Of a stretch of 64,000 bases of DNA, positions 42,681 to 51,148 are shown in pieces (positions within the stretch are counted from its first letter, which is position 1; each line of letters begins with the position of its first letter). Both the position numbers and the translations under genes were made by a program. The DNA lies in contig CAJTVN010000011.1 in assembly GCA_910579685.1 (NCBI GenBank), positions 24,967-88,966 of the forward strand. Reading direction: 5' to 3'. Source of the stretch: an uncultured Lachnospiraceae bacterium (lineage in GTDB: Bacteria > Bacillota > Clostridia > Lachnospirales > Lachnospiraceae). The notes under the pieces are model-generated. The model saw only the letters and a program-made list of their open reading frames with translations. It did not search any database and was not told the origin of the DNA.

Positions 42681-42701
42681 TAACAAATATTCGGCAAATT
42701 G

Positions 42702-43619
42702 TCAGATAATTCTTTTTCGGATATACCAGAAAATCCCCGCCGCACAAAGGAGCATAACCACTCCCAAGGCCATCGCCGTTCCACGGCCAAGGGTTTCCAG
42801 TGCGCCATGGCAGGTCATCGCGTAAACGCTGACATTGGCAATCCCGTGAAAAAACATAGGGGCCGCAAAGCTCCCATAAAGCTCATAAGTATAGGCGATA
42901 ACCAGCCCCATCACGCACCCGTACAGGGTCTGCACCAGATTTCCGTGATAGGCCCCGAACAAAAAGGAGGAGACCGCAAGCGCTAACCCATAGCCGAAGC
43001 AGCGTTTCATCCGGTTGTAGAGAAGCCCCCGGAACACCGCCTCCTCCGCAAGGGGGGAAATCCCCCCGTACAGCACAAGCCCGACCGCAAACGGCACGCC
43101 GTACTGACGCTCCTGTACCTGCGCAAAGGCCTCTGAGCTCTCCAGAAAACCCGTCTGATAGAGGACGATATTAAGGCCCGCAGAAAGACAAAAGGCAAGA
43201 GCTGCCAGAAACGCATAGGCCGTAACCCGGCCTTCACTGATACCGCCTCCCGAAGCGGATCCCTGCCGTCTTCCGAAACAGGACTTCTCCGGCGCAGCCG
43301 GGCCTGCGCCTTTCCCTCCCGCCTCCAGCTCTCTCTTTAGGGCCGGCCAGATGGCCGCTGTGCCCAAGAGCGCTGCCAGGGCGCCAAGAACGGCCTGGAG
43401 CGTTCCCTGATTTGTGACAAAAACAGCGGTGAATTCCGCCCCTCCCGTGCCGGCTCCCAAAAGGGATCCCAAAATCAAAACCAGAAGAATTTCTGCGGCA
43501 TCATGGGCCACAAAATAGATCAGCAGAGGCACAAGCAGATACGCCGTCCTTTTCATGGTTGTCCATTTTCGCAGCTCGCCCGCATCCCATCTTAAGTAGA
43601 TCATCTTCCAAAAGCTCAT
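42702..43619 (-). CDS. CPBP family intramembrane metalloprotease
   Basis: 305 residues, about eight membrane helices. The Abi/CAAX protease motifs are present in order: PLAEEAVFRGLLYNRM (EExxxR), FGAYHGNLVQ and FFHGIANVSVYAM. A low-complexity Gly/Ala/Ser linker (about 105-130) separates N- and C-terminal membrane blocks. Target proteins are unknown. It overlaps the HAD gene by ATGA, with a GGGGGACGG site. Confidence 0.92.
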   Translation of the reverse strand: MSFWKMIYLRWDAGELRKWTTMKRTAYLLVPLLIYFVAHDAAEILLVLILGSLLGAGTGGAEFTAVFVTNQGTLQAVLGALAALLGTAAIWPALKRELEAGGKGAGPAAPEKSCFGRRQGSASGGGISEGRVTAYAFLAALAFCLSAGLNIVLYQTGFLESSEAFAQVQERQYGVPFAVGLVLYGGISPLAEEAVFRGLLYNRMKRCFGYGLALAVSSFLFGAYHGNLVQTLYGCVMGLVIAYTYELYGSFAAPMFFHGIANVSVYAMTCHGALETLGRGTAMALGVVMLLCAAGIFWYIRKRII

Positions 43620-44320
43620 AGTCCGTCCCCCGGGCCGTCCGGCTCTTTTTCTTCCGTGTCAAGGAGAAAGGCCGCCAGATCTGCAACCGTATCCGCAATG
43701 TAATCCGCGCCCTCCGCCTCCAGCTCCCCCTGCGGGGCATAGCCGAACCGCACGCCCACGCCGGTAAGCCCGTGGGCCCTGGCGCCCTGAATATCAAATT
43801 TCCGGTCTCCGACCATGGCGCAGCGCCTCTTTCTCTCTTCCCCGGAAATCTCCCCGACTCCCAGCCGCAAAAGAGCTTCCTCCACTACCTCTTCCTTGGC
43901 AGAGCGGGCGCCGTCCAGCTCGCTTCCCACGATCACGTCAAAATATTTCTCAATCCCGAAACGATCCAGGATCCTGTGCACAAAGCATTCCGGCTTGCTG
44001 GAAGCCACCGCCAGCGTTACGCCTGCGCTTTTCATCTCCTCCAGCAACCGGGGAATTCCGTCATATACGCAATTTTCAAAAATTCCCACCGGAGCGAACC
44101 GTTCCCGGTAGGCCTCCACGGCCCTGACGGCCTGTTCCCTCGTCAGCCCGTAAAACTCCATAAAGCTGTCGGTAAGAGGCGGACCGATAAAGGGCTCGAG
44201 CTTTTTGAGATCCGGCTCCTCAATTCCCAGAGATCTCAAGGCGTACTGAACACATCTGGTGATCCCCTCGCCCGGGTCGGTCAGCGTCCCATCCAGATCA
44301 AACAGGCAATATTGAAACAT
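43616..44320 (-). CDS. HAD superfamily phosphatase (phosphoglycolate phosphatase-like)
   Basis: 234 residues. Motif I FDLDGTLTDPGEG, motif II LAVASSKPE, motif III/IV around KEEVVEEALLRLG and CAMVGDRKFDIQGA. The helical cap and length match the PGPase/Gph-PpaX subgroup. The substrate may be phosphoglycolate or pyrophosphate; sequence does not decide. It overlaps the CPBP gene and follows the S1 gene by 40 bp, so these three may be one operon. Confidence 0.92.
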   Translation of the reverse strand: MFQYCLFDLDGTLTDPGEGITRCVQYALRSLGIEEPDLKKLEPFIGPPLTDSFMEFYGLTREQAVRAVEAYRERFAPVGIFENCVYDGIPRLLEEMKSAGVTLAVASSKPECFVHRILDRFGIEKYFDVIVGSELDGARSAKEEVVEEALLRLGVGEISGEERKRRCAMVGDRKFDIQGARAHGLTGVGVRFGYAPQGELEAEGADYIADTVADLAAFLLDTEEKEPDGPGDGL

Positions 44321-44360
44321 CGTATTCTCCTCTTACTGCCTTTGGTGTAAACCAAAGACT

Positions 44361-45266
44361 TTACAGATTCAGCTTAGCGAACAGATCGCCGAGACTGGTT
44401 CCTATGCTCTGTCCGGAGCTGAATTTATCCGCATTGACGCTCTCGATTTCCTCGGCCTGGGCATTCTCCTCGGCCGCCTTCATGCTCAGGCTGATCTTTC
44501 CGTTGTTGGTATTCAGCACCTTGACCTTCACCTTATCGCCCACCGCCAATACCTCAGACGGCTTTTTGATCCTTTTCTGGCTGATCTGTGAAATATGCAC
44601 CAGTCCGCTTAAGCCGTCCTTCAAATCCACAAAAGCGCCGTAGGGCTGCAGGCTCTCCACCGTGCCTTCCAGAATGGTTCCGGGAGCCAGCATCGCCACC
44701 TTGTGATCATGTTCTTCTCTGGCCTGCTCCCTCAAAATCTCCTTTGCGGAAAGCACCAGCTTTTCCTTCTCCTTGTCCACGGTAATCACCCGCACTGCAA
44801 GCTCTTTGCCCTTGAAGACGGTAAGATCCTCCACATAGCTAAGGGACAGCTGGGATGCCGGGATAAATCCCCGTATCCCCTCCAGATAAGCCACAACTCC
44901 CGCATTGACCACATCGCTGACCTTTACCGTGAGATTCTTTTTCTCCTCCAGATAGCCCGCAAGAACATCCCATGCCAGCACGTCATTCGCTTCTTTCTTT
45001 GAGAGCTGGATATTTCCCTGCCCATCGTCCATTCTGACCACGCAGGCCTCGATCACGTCACCGGCCTTCACGTCGTTCAAAAGGGAAAATCCCGGATCCT
45101 TGCTCATATCTTCCGCCTTAATGATTCCCTGGGTATAATATTTCAAATCAAGAGTCACTTCTTCCTCATTGACATCAATTACCGTTCCCTGAATCACATC
45201 CCCCTCCTTGATCGTCCTGAACGAGGCCTCCAGCTCTCTTTCATAATCTTTCATCGTCTCTTCCAT
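44361..45266 (-). CDS. S1 domain RNA-binding protein (RpsA-like)
   Basis: 301 residues containing three S1 domains: about 18-90 (GDVIQGTVIDVNEEEVTLDL), about 105-178 (GVVAYLEGIRGFIPASQLS) and about 195-265 (GTVESLQPYGAFVDLKDGLS, GLVHISQIS). A short acidic tail ends LGDLFAKLNL. Shorter than enterobacterial S1 and typical of clostridial S1-like proteins that assist translation initiation or RNA handling. The ATG at 45266 follows AAAGGAG. Confidence 0.92.
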   Translation of the reverse strand: MEETMKDYERELEASFRTIKEGDVIQGTVIDVNEEEVTLDLKYYTQGIIKAEDMSKDPGFSLLNDVKAGDVIEACVVRMDDGQGNIQLSKKEANDVLAWDVLAGYLEEKKNLTVKVSDVVNAGVVAYLEGIRGFIPASQLSLSYVEDLTVFKGKELAVRVITVDKEKEKLVLSAKEILREQAREEHDHKVAMLAPGTILEGTVESLQPYGAFVDLKDGLSGLVHISQISQKRIKKPSEVLAVGDKVKVKVLNTNNGKISLSMKAAEENAQAEEIESVNADKFSSGQSIGTSLGDLFAKLNL

Positions 45267-45302
45267 TTGTAATTCCTTCTCCTTTCTATTTCCATATTTT
45301 CT

Positions 45303-45331
45303 ATTGTATCTCACTTTTCTCCAAATGACCA
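45303..45331 (-). promoter_or_regulatory. Promoter of the S1 gene
   Basis: TGGTCA (45331-45326), 17-bp spacer and TACAAT (45308-45303). Confidence 0.6.
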
Positions 45332-45347
45332 GACTTAAAGTATAAGA

Positions 45348-45393
45348 AAAACCCCTATCCCAAGACTGTCACCGTCCGTAAGGATAGGGGCTT
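45348..45393. terminator. Terminator of the rubrerythrin operon
   Basis: CCCCTATCC and GGATAGGGG are perfect arms followed on the minus strand by TTTTTC; the plus strand also carries CTTTTC. Confidence 0.85.
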
Positions 45394-45424
45394 TTCATTT
45401 TTGCCTGTGTTTTGCGACTGCTTT

Positions 45425-45961
45425 TTAGTAATTCTCAGGCTTTACCTGAAAATAAGACTGCGGATGCGCACATACGGGGCAGACCTCGGGAGCCTTCCGT
45501 CCCACGCAGATATGGCCGCAGTTTCTGCACTGCCAGATGGTGTCCCCCTCCCTGGAAAATACAACCCCGTTCTCAATGTTGGCAATCAGCTTCCGATATC
45601 TCTCCTCATGCTCCTTCTCCACGGCTGCAACCCCCGCAAAGAGATCCGCAATCTTGTCAAATCCCTCTTCCCTGGCCTCTTTTTCAAATCCGGCATACAT
45701 ATCCGTCCACTCGAAATTTTCACCCTCCGCCGCATGACCGAGATTTTCAAGAGTGGTGCCGATTCCGCCGCTTAAGAGCTTGTACCACATTTTTGCGTGC
45801 TCCCTCTCGTTGGCCGCCGTCTCCTCGAAGATTGCCGCAATCTGCTGATAGCCGTCCTTTTTCGCCTTGGAAGCAAAATAAGTATACTTATTCGTAGCCA
45901 TCGACTCCCCTGAAAAAGCCGCCATCAAATTCGCCTCTGTCTTTGAACCTTTTAAATCCAT
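45425..45961 (-). CDS. Rubrerythrin
   Basis: 178 residues. The ferritin-like four-helix domain carries di-iron ligands (EETAANEREHAKMW, VEKEHEERY), and the C-terminal rubredoxin-like domain has two CxxC pairs (CRNCG and CPVC). It reduces hydrogen peroxide in anaerobes. AGGAGG lies 10 nt before the ATG at 45961. It follows the flavin reductase gene by 49 bp and is probably co-transcribed with it, a redox pair. Confidence 0.96.
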   Translation of the reverse strand: MDLKGSKTEANLMAAFSGESMATNKYTYFASKAKKDGYQQIAAIFEETAANEREHAKMWYKLLSGGIGTTLENLGHAAEGENFEWTDMYAGFEKEAREEGFDKIADLFAGVAAVEKEHEERYRKLIANIENGVVFSREGDTIWQCRNCGHICVGRKAPEVCPVCAHPQSYFQVKPENY

Positions 45962-46010
45962 GTTTAAAACCTCCTTCTTTCTTCTTATTATTGACCTGAT
46001 CTGCCTGTAC

Positions 46011-46514
46011 TTATTCCTCCGGGAGATAGGTGGGCGCATTCTTGGGGCTCTTCCCTTTTACTACCTTGTGATAGTAGGCATAGGTCATGGCCTCCCCGTC
46101 CGCAAAGACCTCTCCCCCCGTCACTTCTCCCAGAAATACCGTGTGGGTCGCCGTTTCCATCTTATCAATCACCCTGCAGGCAATATAGCCGCAGGAATCA
46201 TTTATTACCGGCATATAATCCTTCACCGAATACGCAACCTTCTCGAATTTGTTGGTATCCTTGCCCGACCAGAAACCAAAGGTTCCTATAACGGAAGGAT
46301 CCGTCTGCTCGGAAAGAATGGAAACAGCAAACTTTCCCGTCTCCGAAATGCAGTGGTTCGTATAGTTGTCATGGTTCACGCTGACCGCTATGGTAGCGGG
46401 CGACGAAGTAATCTGCATTGCGCTGTTTGCCGTACATCCGGTGGGTCTGCCATTGTCCCAGGTGCTGATCACGTAAACGCCGTAAGAAAGCTTTCTGAAA
46501 ATATTGGTATCCAT
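46011..46514 (-). CDS. Flavin reductase domain protein
   Basis: 167 residues of the FMN-binding split-barrel, flavin-reductase class: KLSYGVYVISTWDNGRPTGC at the start, then AMQITSSPATIAVSVN, the FMN-binding region, and HTVFLGEVTGGEV. It probably passes electrons from NAD(P)H through FMN; in clostridia such proteins often serve rubrerythrin or flavodiiron systems. AAGGAG and an excellent promoter precede it. Confidence 0.92.
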   Translation of the reverse strand: MDTNIFRKLSYGVYVISTWDNGRPTGCTANSAMQITSSPATIAVSVNHDNYTNHCISETGKFAVSILSEQTDPSVIGTFGFWSGKDTNKFEKVAYSVKDYMPVINDSCGYIACRVIDKMETATHTVFLGEVTGGEVFADGEAMTYAYYHKVVKGKSPKNAPTYLPEE

Positions 46515-46551
46515 TTGATCCTTCTCCTTTTTAATATTAGTAATTATTACT

Positions 46552-46580
46552 ATTTTATCCTGCATGGTACTTTTTGTCAA
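46552..46580 (-). promoter_or_regulatory. Promoter of the flavin reductase-rubrerythrin operon
   Basis: TTGACA (46580-46575), 17 bp and TAAAAT (46557-46552). A TAGTAAT/ATTACTA dyad immediately downstream could be an operator. Confidence 0.8.
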
Positions 46581-46589
46581 TCTCTCATT

Positions 46590-46618
46590 TGACAATCTTT
46601 CCTCTTCCCTGTACGATA
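46590..46618 (+). promoter_or_regulatory. Promoter of the ABC-F gene
   Basis: TTGACA (46590-46595), 17 bp and TACGAT (46613-46618). Its -35 is 9 bp from the divergent -35 of the flavin reductase operon. Confidence 0.7.
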
Positions 46619-46646
46619 GTTATATGCTGATTTTAAAGGAGTTATT

Positions 46647-48203
46647 ATGAGTATCTTAAATGTGGAAAATCTGACCCACGGTTTTGGCGACCGGGCTATT
46701 TTTGACAACGTATCCTTCCGCCTGCTCAGGGGCGAGCACATCGGCCTGATCGGCGCCAACGGGGAGGGAAAAACGACCTTTATCAATATAATTACCGGAA
46801 AGCTTGCGCCCGACGAGGGCCGAATCGAATGGGCCAAAAATGTCCGTGTCGGCTGCCTGGACCAGCACAGCGCCCTCACGGAGGGCACGTCCGTGCGGGA
46901 CGCCCTTGCCAGCGCCTTCGACTTTCTCTATGAGATGGAGGCGAGAATGAATGAGCTGTGCGAGAAGATGGGGACTGCCTCACAGCAGGAGCTGGACGCC
47001 TGTATGGAGGAGCTCGGAACCATACAGGATCTTCTCACCGTGCACGATTTCTATCTGATTGACGCCAAAGTGGAGGAGGTGGCGAGATCGCTCGGCCTTA
47101 TGGATCTCGGTCTTGACCGCAGCGTGTCGGATCTGAGCGGAGGCCAGAGAACCAAGGTGCTGCTCGGAAAGCTGCTCCTGGAAAAGCCGGATATCCTGCT
47201 TCTGGACGAACCCACAAATTATCTGGACGCCGAGCATATCGAATGGCTGAAACGGTATCTGACGGATTACGAGAACGCCTTTATCCTGATTTCCCACGAC
47301 ATCCCCTTCTTAAACAGCGTGGTCAATCTGATCTATCATATGGAGAATCGGCAGCTTACGCGCTATGCCGGCGATTATGATAAATTCAGGGAAGCCTACG
47401 CCATGAAGCAGTCGCAGCTAAACGCCGCCTACAATAAACAGCAGAAGGAGATTGCCGGTCTCAAGGACTTTGTGGCAAGAAACAAGGCAAGGGTCGCTAC
47501 CAGAAACATGGCCATGTCCCGGCAGAAAAAACTGGACAAGATGGACGTGATCGAGCTTTCCGCCGCAAAACCCAAACCGGAATTTCGCTTTCAGGAAGCC
47601 CGCACACCCGGCCGTTGTCTCTTCAAAACCCATTCTCTCGTGATTGGCTACGGACAGCCGCTCTCCTCCCCTCTTGACCTTTCCATGGAACGGGGAGAAA
47701 AGATTGTCCTTATCGGGGCGAACGGAATCGGAAAGACCACTCTCCTCAAAAGCATCCTCGGCCTGATCCCTCCCCTCTCGGGAAGCGTGGCGCAGGGGGA
47801 TTATCTGAGCATCGGGTATTTTGAGCAGGAGACGGACCAGAATCTTTCCACCACCTGTATCGAGGAAATATGGGGGGAATTCCCAGGCTTTTCCCAGTAT
47901 GAAGTGCGCTCCGCCCTGGCCAAGTGCGGTCTTACCACCAGGCATATCGAGAGCAAGGTAAAAGTTTTAAGCGGCGGCGAACAGGCCAAGGTGCGCCTGT
48001 GCAAGCTGATCAACCGCAAAACCAATCTTCTTCTTTTGGACGAACCCACCAACCATCTCGACGCAGATGCAAAGGCTGAGCTGCGCAGAGCTCTTAAGGA
48101 ATATTCCGGAAGCATCCTCATGGTCTGCCATGAACCGGATTTTTACGGGGATATCGCCACGGATGTGTGGGATTGCACCAAATGGACTACCCGCATCGTA
48201 TAG
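46647..48203 (+). CDS. ABC-F family ATPase (YkpA/YbiT-like)
   Basis: 518 residues with two ABC domains and no membrane segment. First domain: GANGEGKTTFINII, LSGGQRTKVLLG, LLLDEPTNYLDAEHIEWL. Second: GANGIGKTTLLKS, LSGGEQAKVRLC, LLLDEPTNHLD. The inter-domain linker (about residues 230-310) is charged and helical (ARNKARVATRNMAMSRQKKL). ABC-F proteins act on the ribosome; this subgroup is mostly housekeeping, though some give antibiotic protection. AAAGGAG lies 7 nt before the ATG. Confidence 0.94.
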   Translation: MSILNVENLTHGFGDRAIFDNVSFRLLRGEHIGLIGANGEGKTTFINIITGKLAPDEGRIEWAKNVRVGCLDQHSALTEGTSVRDALASAFDFLYEMEARMNELCEKMGTASQQELDACMEELGTIQDLLTVHDFYLIDAKVEEVARSLGLMDLGLDRSVSDLSGGQRTKVLLGKLLLEKPDILLLDEPTNYLDAEHIEWLKRYLTDYENAFILISHDIPFLNSVVNLIYHMENRQLTRYAGDYDKFREAYAMKQSQLNAAYNKQQKEIAGLKDFVARNKARVATRNMAMSRQKKLDKMDVIELSAAKPKPEFRFQEARTPGRCLFKTHSLVIGYGQPLSSPLDLSMERGEKIVLIGANGIGKTTLLKSILGLIPPLSGSVAQGDYLSIGYFEQETDQNLSTTCIEEIWGEFPGFSQYEVRSALAKCGLTTRHIESKVKVLSGGEQAKVRLCKLINRKTNLLLLDEPTNHLDADAKAELRRALKEYSGSILMVCHEPDFYGDIATDVWDCTKWTTRIV

Positions 48204-48217
48204 GATTTTTCAATTTT

Positions 48218-48264
48218 AAACGAAAACGGGTGACAGGAAAAGCCTGTGCACCCGTTTTCGTTTT
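48218..48264. terminator. Strong bidirectional terminator
   Basis: AAAACGGGTG and CACCCGTTTT are perfect arms with an inner ACAGG/CCTGT stem, followed by CGTTTTCC. It serves the convergent ABC-F and glgP genes. Confidence 0.9.
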
Positions 48265-48294
48265 CCATCCAAAACGCTTTCTTCCCCGGCATCC

Positions 48295-50604
48295 CTATTT
48301 CAAATGCCAGATGTCTCTGTTATATTCCATAATGGTCCGGTCTGATGAGAAAAAGCCTGCCTTGGCTATATTCACGAGCATCATTTCCTTCCACTTCCGT
48401 CTGTTCTCATAATCGGCCAGCATCTTATCCTTCACCTCGATATATTCCTCCAGGTCAAGAAGCGTCATAAACCAGTCCTTGTTCAGCAGCTCCTTGTAAA
48501 GACGCTCCAGATTTTCCTTGTGGCCCGTCTTAAGCGCCTGCTCTCCCACGATAAAGTCGACCGCCTCTTTGATCACAGGACTCTTCTTGTAATAATCCTT
48601 TGACACATAATCCGCCTTCTCGTAATGCGCAATAACCGCCTCGGATTTCTCTCCGAAGATATAGATATTGTCGTCTCCCACCAGCTCGTGAATCTCCACG
48701 TTGGCTCCGTCAGAGGTTCCCAGCGTCACCGCACCGTTCAGCATGAATTTCATGTTTCCGGTTCCGGAGGCTTCCTTGGAGGCAAGCGAGATCTGCTCGG
48801 AAATATCGCAGGCGGGAATCAGCTTCTCCGCATAGCTTACATTGTAGTTCTCCACCATGAGCACTGTCATATAAGGGCTCACATCCGGATCGTTGTTGAC
48901 GATCTGCTGCAGAACCAGGATCAGATGGATGATGTCCTGTGCGATAATGTAAGCCGGCGCCGCCTTTGCGCCAAAGATAAAGGTGACGGGCCTTGTCGGT
49001 TTCTTTCCGGCCTTGATCTCCAGATACTTGTGAATCATGTACAGCGCATTCATCTGCTGCCGTTTGTACTCATGAAGCCTCTTGATCTGGATATCAAAAA
49101 TGGAGTCCGGATTGAGGATGACGCCCTCCTTCTCTTTCACGAAAGCAGCCAGCTCCTTCTTGCGGTTCATCTTGATCTCGGCAATCCGGTCAAGAACCTG
49201 CTGATCCTGCCTGTACTCCAGAAGCTTCTCCAGCTTGTCGGCGTCCTTCTTGAAGCCGTCCCCTATGGTATCGGAGAGGAAAGAGGCAAGCTCCCGGTTG
49301 CAGGACAAAAGCCATCTGCGGAAGGTAATTCCGTTTGTCTTGTTATTGAATTTTTCCGGGTAGATCCTGTAGAAAGCGTTCAGCTCCGTATCCTTCAAAA
49401 TATCCGTATGGATCGCCGCAACCCCGTTTACGGAAAAGCCGTAATGGATATCGATATGGGCCATGTGCACGCGCTTTTCCTTGTCAATGATCTGCACCCT
49501 GGGATCCTTATACTTCTTTGCCACTCTCTTATCCAGCTCCTTGATATAGGGCACGAGCTGGGGCACCACCTTCTCCAGATATTCCAGAGGCCATTTTTCG
49601 AGCGCCTCCGCAAGAATCGTGTGATTGGTGTAGGCGCAGGTCTTACTTACCACCTCGATTGCCTCATCCATGGTAAAAGCCTTTTCCTCCACCAAAACGC
49701 GGATCAGCTCCGGTATGATCATGGTCGGATGGGTGTCATTGATCTGGATCACCGCATGGTCGTACATTTTTCGAAGATCGTATTTCTTTTCCTTCATCTC
49801 ATGCAGGATCAGCTGGGCGGCGTTGCACACCATAAAATACTGCTGGTAGATACGCAGAAGGTTGCCCGCCTCATCCGAATCATCCGGATACAGGAACAGG
49901 GTGAGATTCTTCTCGATTTTGGTCTTGTCAAAATCGATCCCGTCCTTCACGATGCTCTCATCCAGAGACTCAATATCGAAGAGGCGCAGCTTGTTCACAC
50001 CGCTGTCATATCCGGCCACGTCAATGTCATATAGGCGGGAAGTTACCTTTTTCTTGCCAAAAAACACGTCAAAGCAGATGTCTGTTTTGGTCAGCCAGGA
50101 ATTCTCCTCAATCCAGTCGTTCTTCTGCGCCGTCTGCAGTCTGTCCCTGAACTCCTGTCGAAAGAGGCCGAAGTGATAGTTCAGACCGATTCCCTCTCCG
50201 GGAAGTCCCAGCGTGGCTATGGAATCAAGGAAACATGCCGCAAGCCTTCCAAGACCGCCGTTTCCAAGGGAAGGCTCCGGCTCCGCCTCCTCGATTACGG
50301 AAAGGTTTTTCCCGTATTTTTTCAGGATCTCGTCCATTCTGTCGTAAATCCCGAGATTGATCAGATTGTTTGACAACAGCTTTCCAATCAGAAATTCAGC
50401 CGAGATGTAATAGATCTTCTTCTCGCCCTCATTGCCGTCAGACAGAGACATCAGCTTCTTTGTCATAACCAGAACCACATAGTAGGTTTCCTGATCGCTC
50501 AAGTCCGCCAGGCTTTTTCCGAACATCTCCTGTGCGGTTTCCTTTAACTGCTCTTCCAGGTTTAAAACCAGCACGTCTCTCTGCATATTTGTTTGTACCG
50601 ACAT
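48295..50604 (-). CDS. glgP: Glycogen/starch/alpha-glucan phosphorylase
   Basis: 769 residues. GT35 hallmarks: EPSLGNGGLGRLAACFLDS, INDTHPTMIIPELIRVL, KTNGITFRRWL and the pyridoxal-phosphate motif EASGTGNMKFMLNGAVTLG with its lysine. It releases glucose-1-phosphate from alpha-1,4-glucans. AGGAGG precedes the ATG at 50604. The promoter about 210 bp upstream contains a LacI-type operator, and a LacI regulator is encoded just upstream. Confidence 0.97.
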   Translation of the reverse strand: MSVQTNMQRDVLVLNLEEQLKETAQEMFGKSLADLSDQETYYVVLVMTKKLMSLSDGNEGEKKIYYISAEFLIGKLLSNNLINLGIYDRMDEILKKYGKNLSVIEEAEPEPSLGNGGLGRLAACFLDSIATLGLPGEGIGLNYHFGLFRQEFRDRLQTAQKNDWIEENSWLTKTDICFDVFFGKKKVTSRLYDIDVAGYDSGVNKLRLFDIESLDESIVKDGIDFDKTKIEKNLTLFLYPDDSDEAGNLLRIYQQYFMVCNAAQLILHEMKEKKYDLRKMYDHAVIQINDTHPTMIIPELIRVLVEEKAFTMDEAIEVVSKTCAYTNHTILAEALEKWPLEYLEKVVPQLVPYIKELDKRVAKKYKDPRVQIIDKEKRVHMAHIDIHYGFSVNGVAAIHTDILKDTELNAFYRIYPEKFNNKTNGITFRRWLLSCNRELASFLSDTIGDGFKKDADKLEKLLEYRQDQQVLDRIAEIKMNRKKELAAFVKEKEGVILNPDSIFDIQIKRLHEYKRQQMNALYMIHKYLEIKAGKKPTRPVTFIFGAKAAPAYIIAQDIIHLILVLQQIVNNDPDVSPYMTVLMVENYNVSYAEKLIPACDISEQISLASKEASGTGNMKFMLNGAVTLGTSDGANVEIHELVGDDNIYIFGEKSEAVIAHYEKADYVSKDYYKKSPVIKEAVDFIVGEQALKTGHKENLERLYKELLNKDWFMTLLDLEEYIEVKDKMLADYENRRKWKEMMLVNIAKAGFFSSDRTIMEYNRDIWHLK

Positions 50605-50806
50605 AACATCCTCCTGTTTTACACTTTTTATTTTCTATCTTTTTTATAGTCAACGACAAAGGTTTTTTCCTTTTGTCGCTGGCTGCGCCGATTTTTGCTG
50701 CGTGCAACGCAGATTTACCTTGCAAAAATCGTTCGCATCCCCCGGAGGGGCTGTAGGAAACGGCAATTATTTTTGTCGTTTCCTACAGTATGTTACTCGC
50801 TTTGTC
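50605..50806 (-). promoter_or_regulatory. Structured 5' leader of glgP
   Basis: About 200 nt between the predicted start of transcription and the ATG hold three strong hairpins on the minus strand: CTGTAGGAAACG/CGTTTCCTACAG, GATTTTTGC/GCAAAAATC with an inner CTGCGT/ACGCAG, and CGACAAAAGG/CCTTTGTCG. None has a U-tract. Function unknown. Confidence 0.6.
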
Positions 50807-50812
50807 ATGGTC

Positions 50813-50841
50813 AGTGTACCACAAGAAAACGTTTTCCGCAA
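50813..50841 (-). promoter_or_regulatory. glgP promoter with operator in the spacer
   Basis: TTGCGG (50841-50836), 17 bp and TACACT (50818-50813). The perfect palindrome GAAAACGTTTTC (50825-50836) fills the spacer, a classic site for repression by a LacI-family protein. Confidence 0.75.
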
Positions 50842-50867
50842 GTCATTTTCAAATTTTTTCTCCTGTG

Positions 50868-51062
50868 CGGCTGCGATTTGCGGCAGGCTTCAGGAAGAAG
50901 ATAGATGCGTCATGCTTGCATGTAAGCAGATATTTTCTTCCTGAAACTGCCTGAATCAGGCAGCACACCACTAAATGAGCAAAACACAAGCGGCTCTTTT
51001 GCCGCAACTGACAGCTTGCTGGCAGGTTTTGCGAATTTTGCGGGATGGGCTGCCGCAAATCG
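50868..51062. repeat. Four-arm structured palindromic element
   Basis: A perfect 16-bp outer stem, CTGCGATTTGCGGCAG with its complement, encloses three arms: TTCAGGAAGAA/TTCTTCCTGAA, the palindrome CTGCCTGA-A-TCAGGCAG, and GCAAAAC/GTTTTGC containing GCGGC/GCCGC and CTGACAGC/GCTGGCAG hairpins. No protein is encoded. It may be an RNA or a non-autonomous mobile element. Confidence 0.65.
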
Positions 51063-51090
51063 CAGTGTTGGCCACACAGTTAGAAACTTT

Positions 51091-51148
51091 GTCTGTTAGG
51101 GTACCGTCTGCCCCTGCCTGCAGCCAAAATTCCTCCGTACCCTAACAG
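51091..51148. repeat. Inverted repeat overlapping the LacI gene stop
   Basis: TCTGTTAGGGTAC and GTACCCTAACAGA are perfect 13-bp arms 32 bases apart. The TAG stop of the regulator lies inside the right arm. No T-run follows. Confidence 0.6.
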
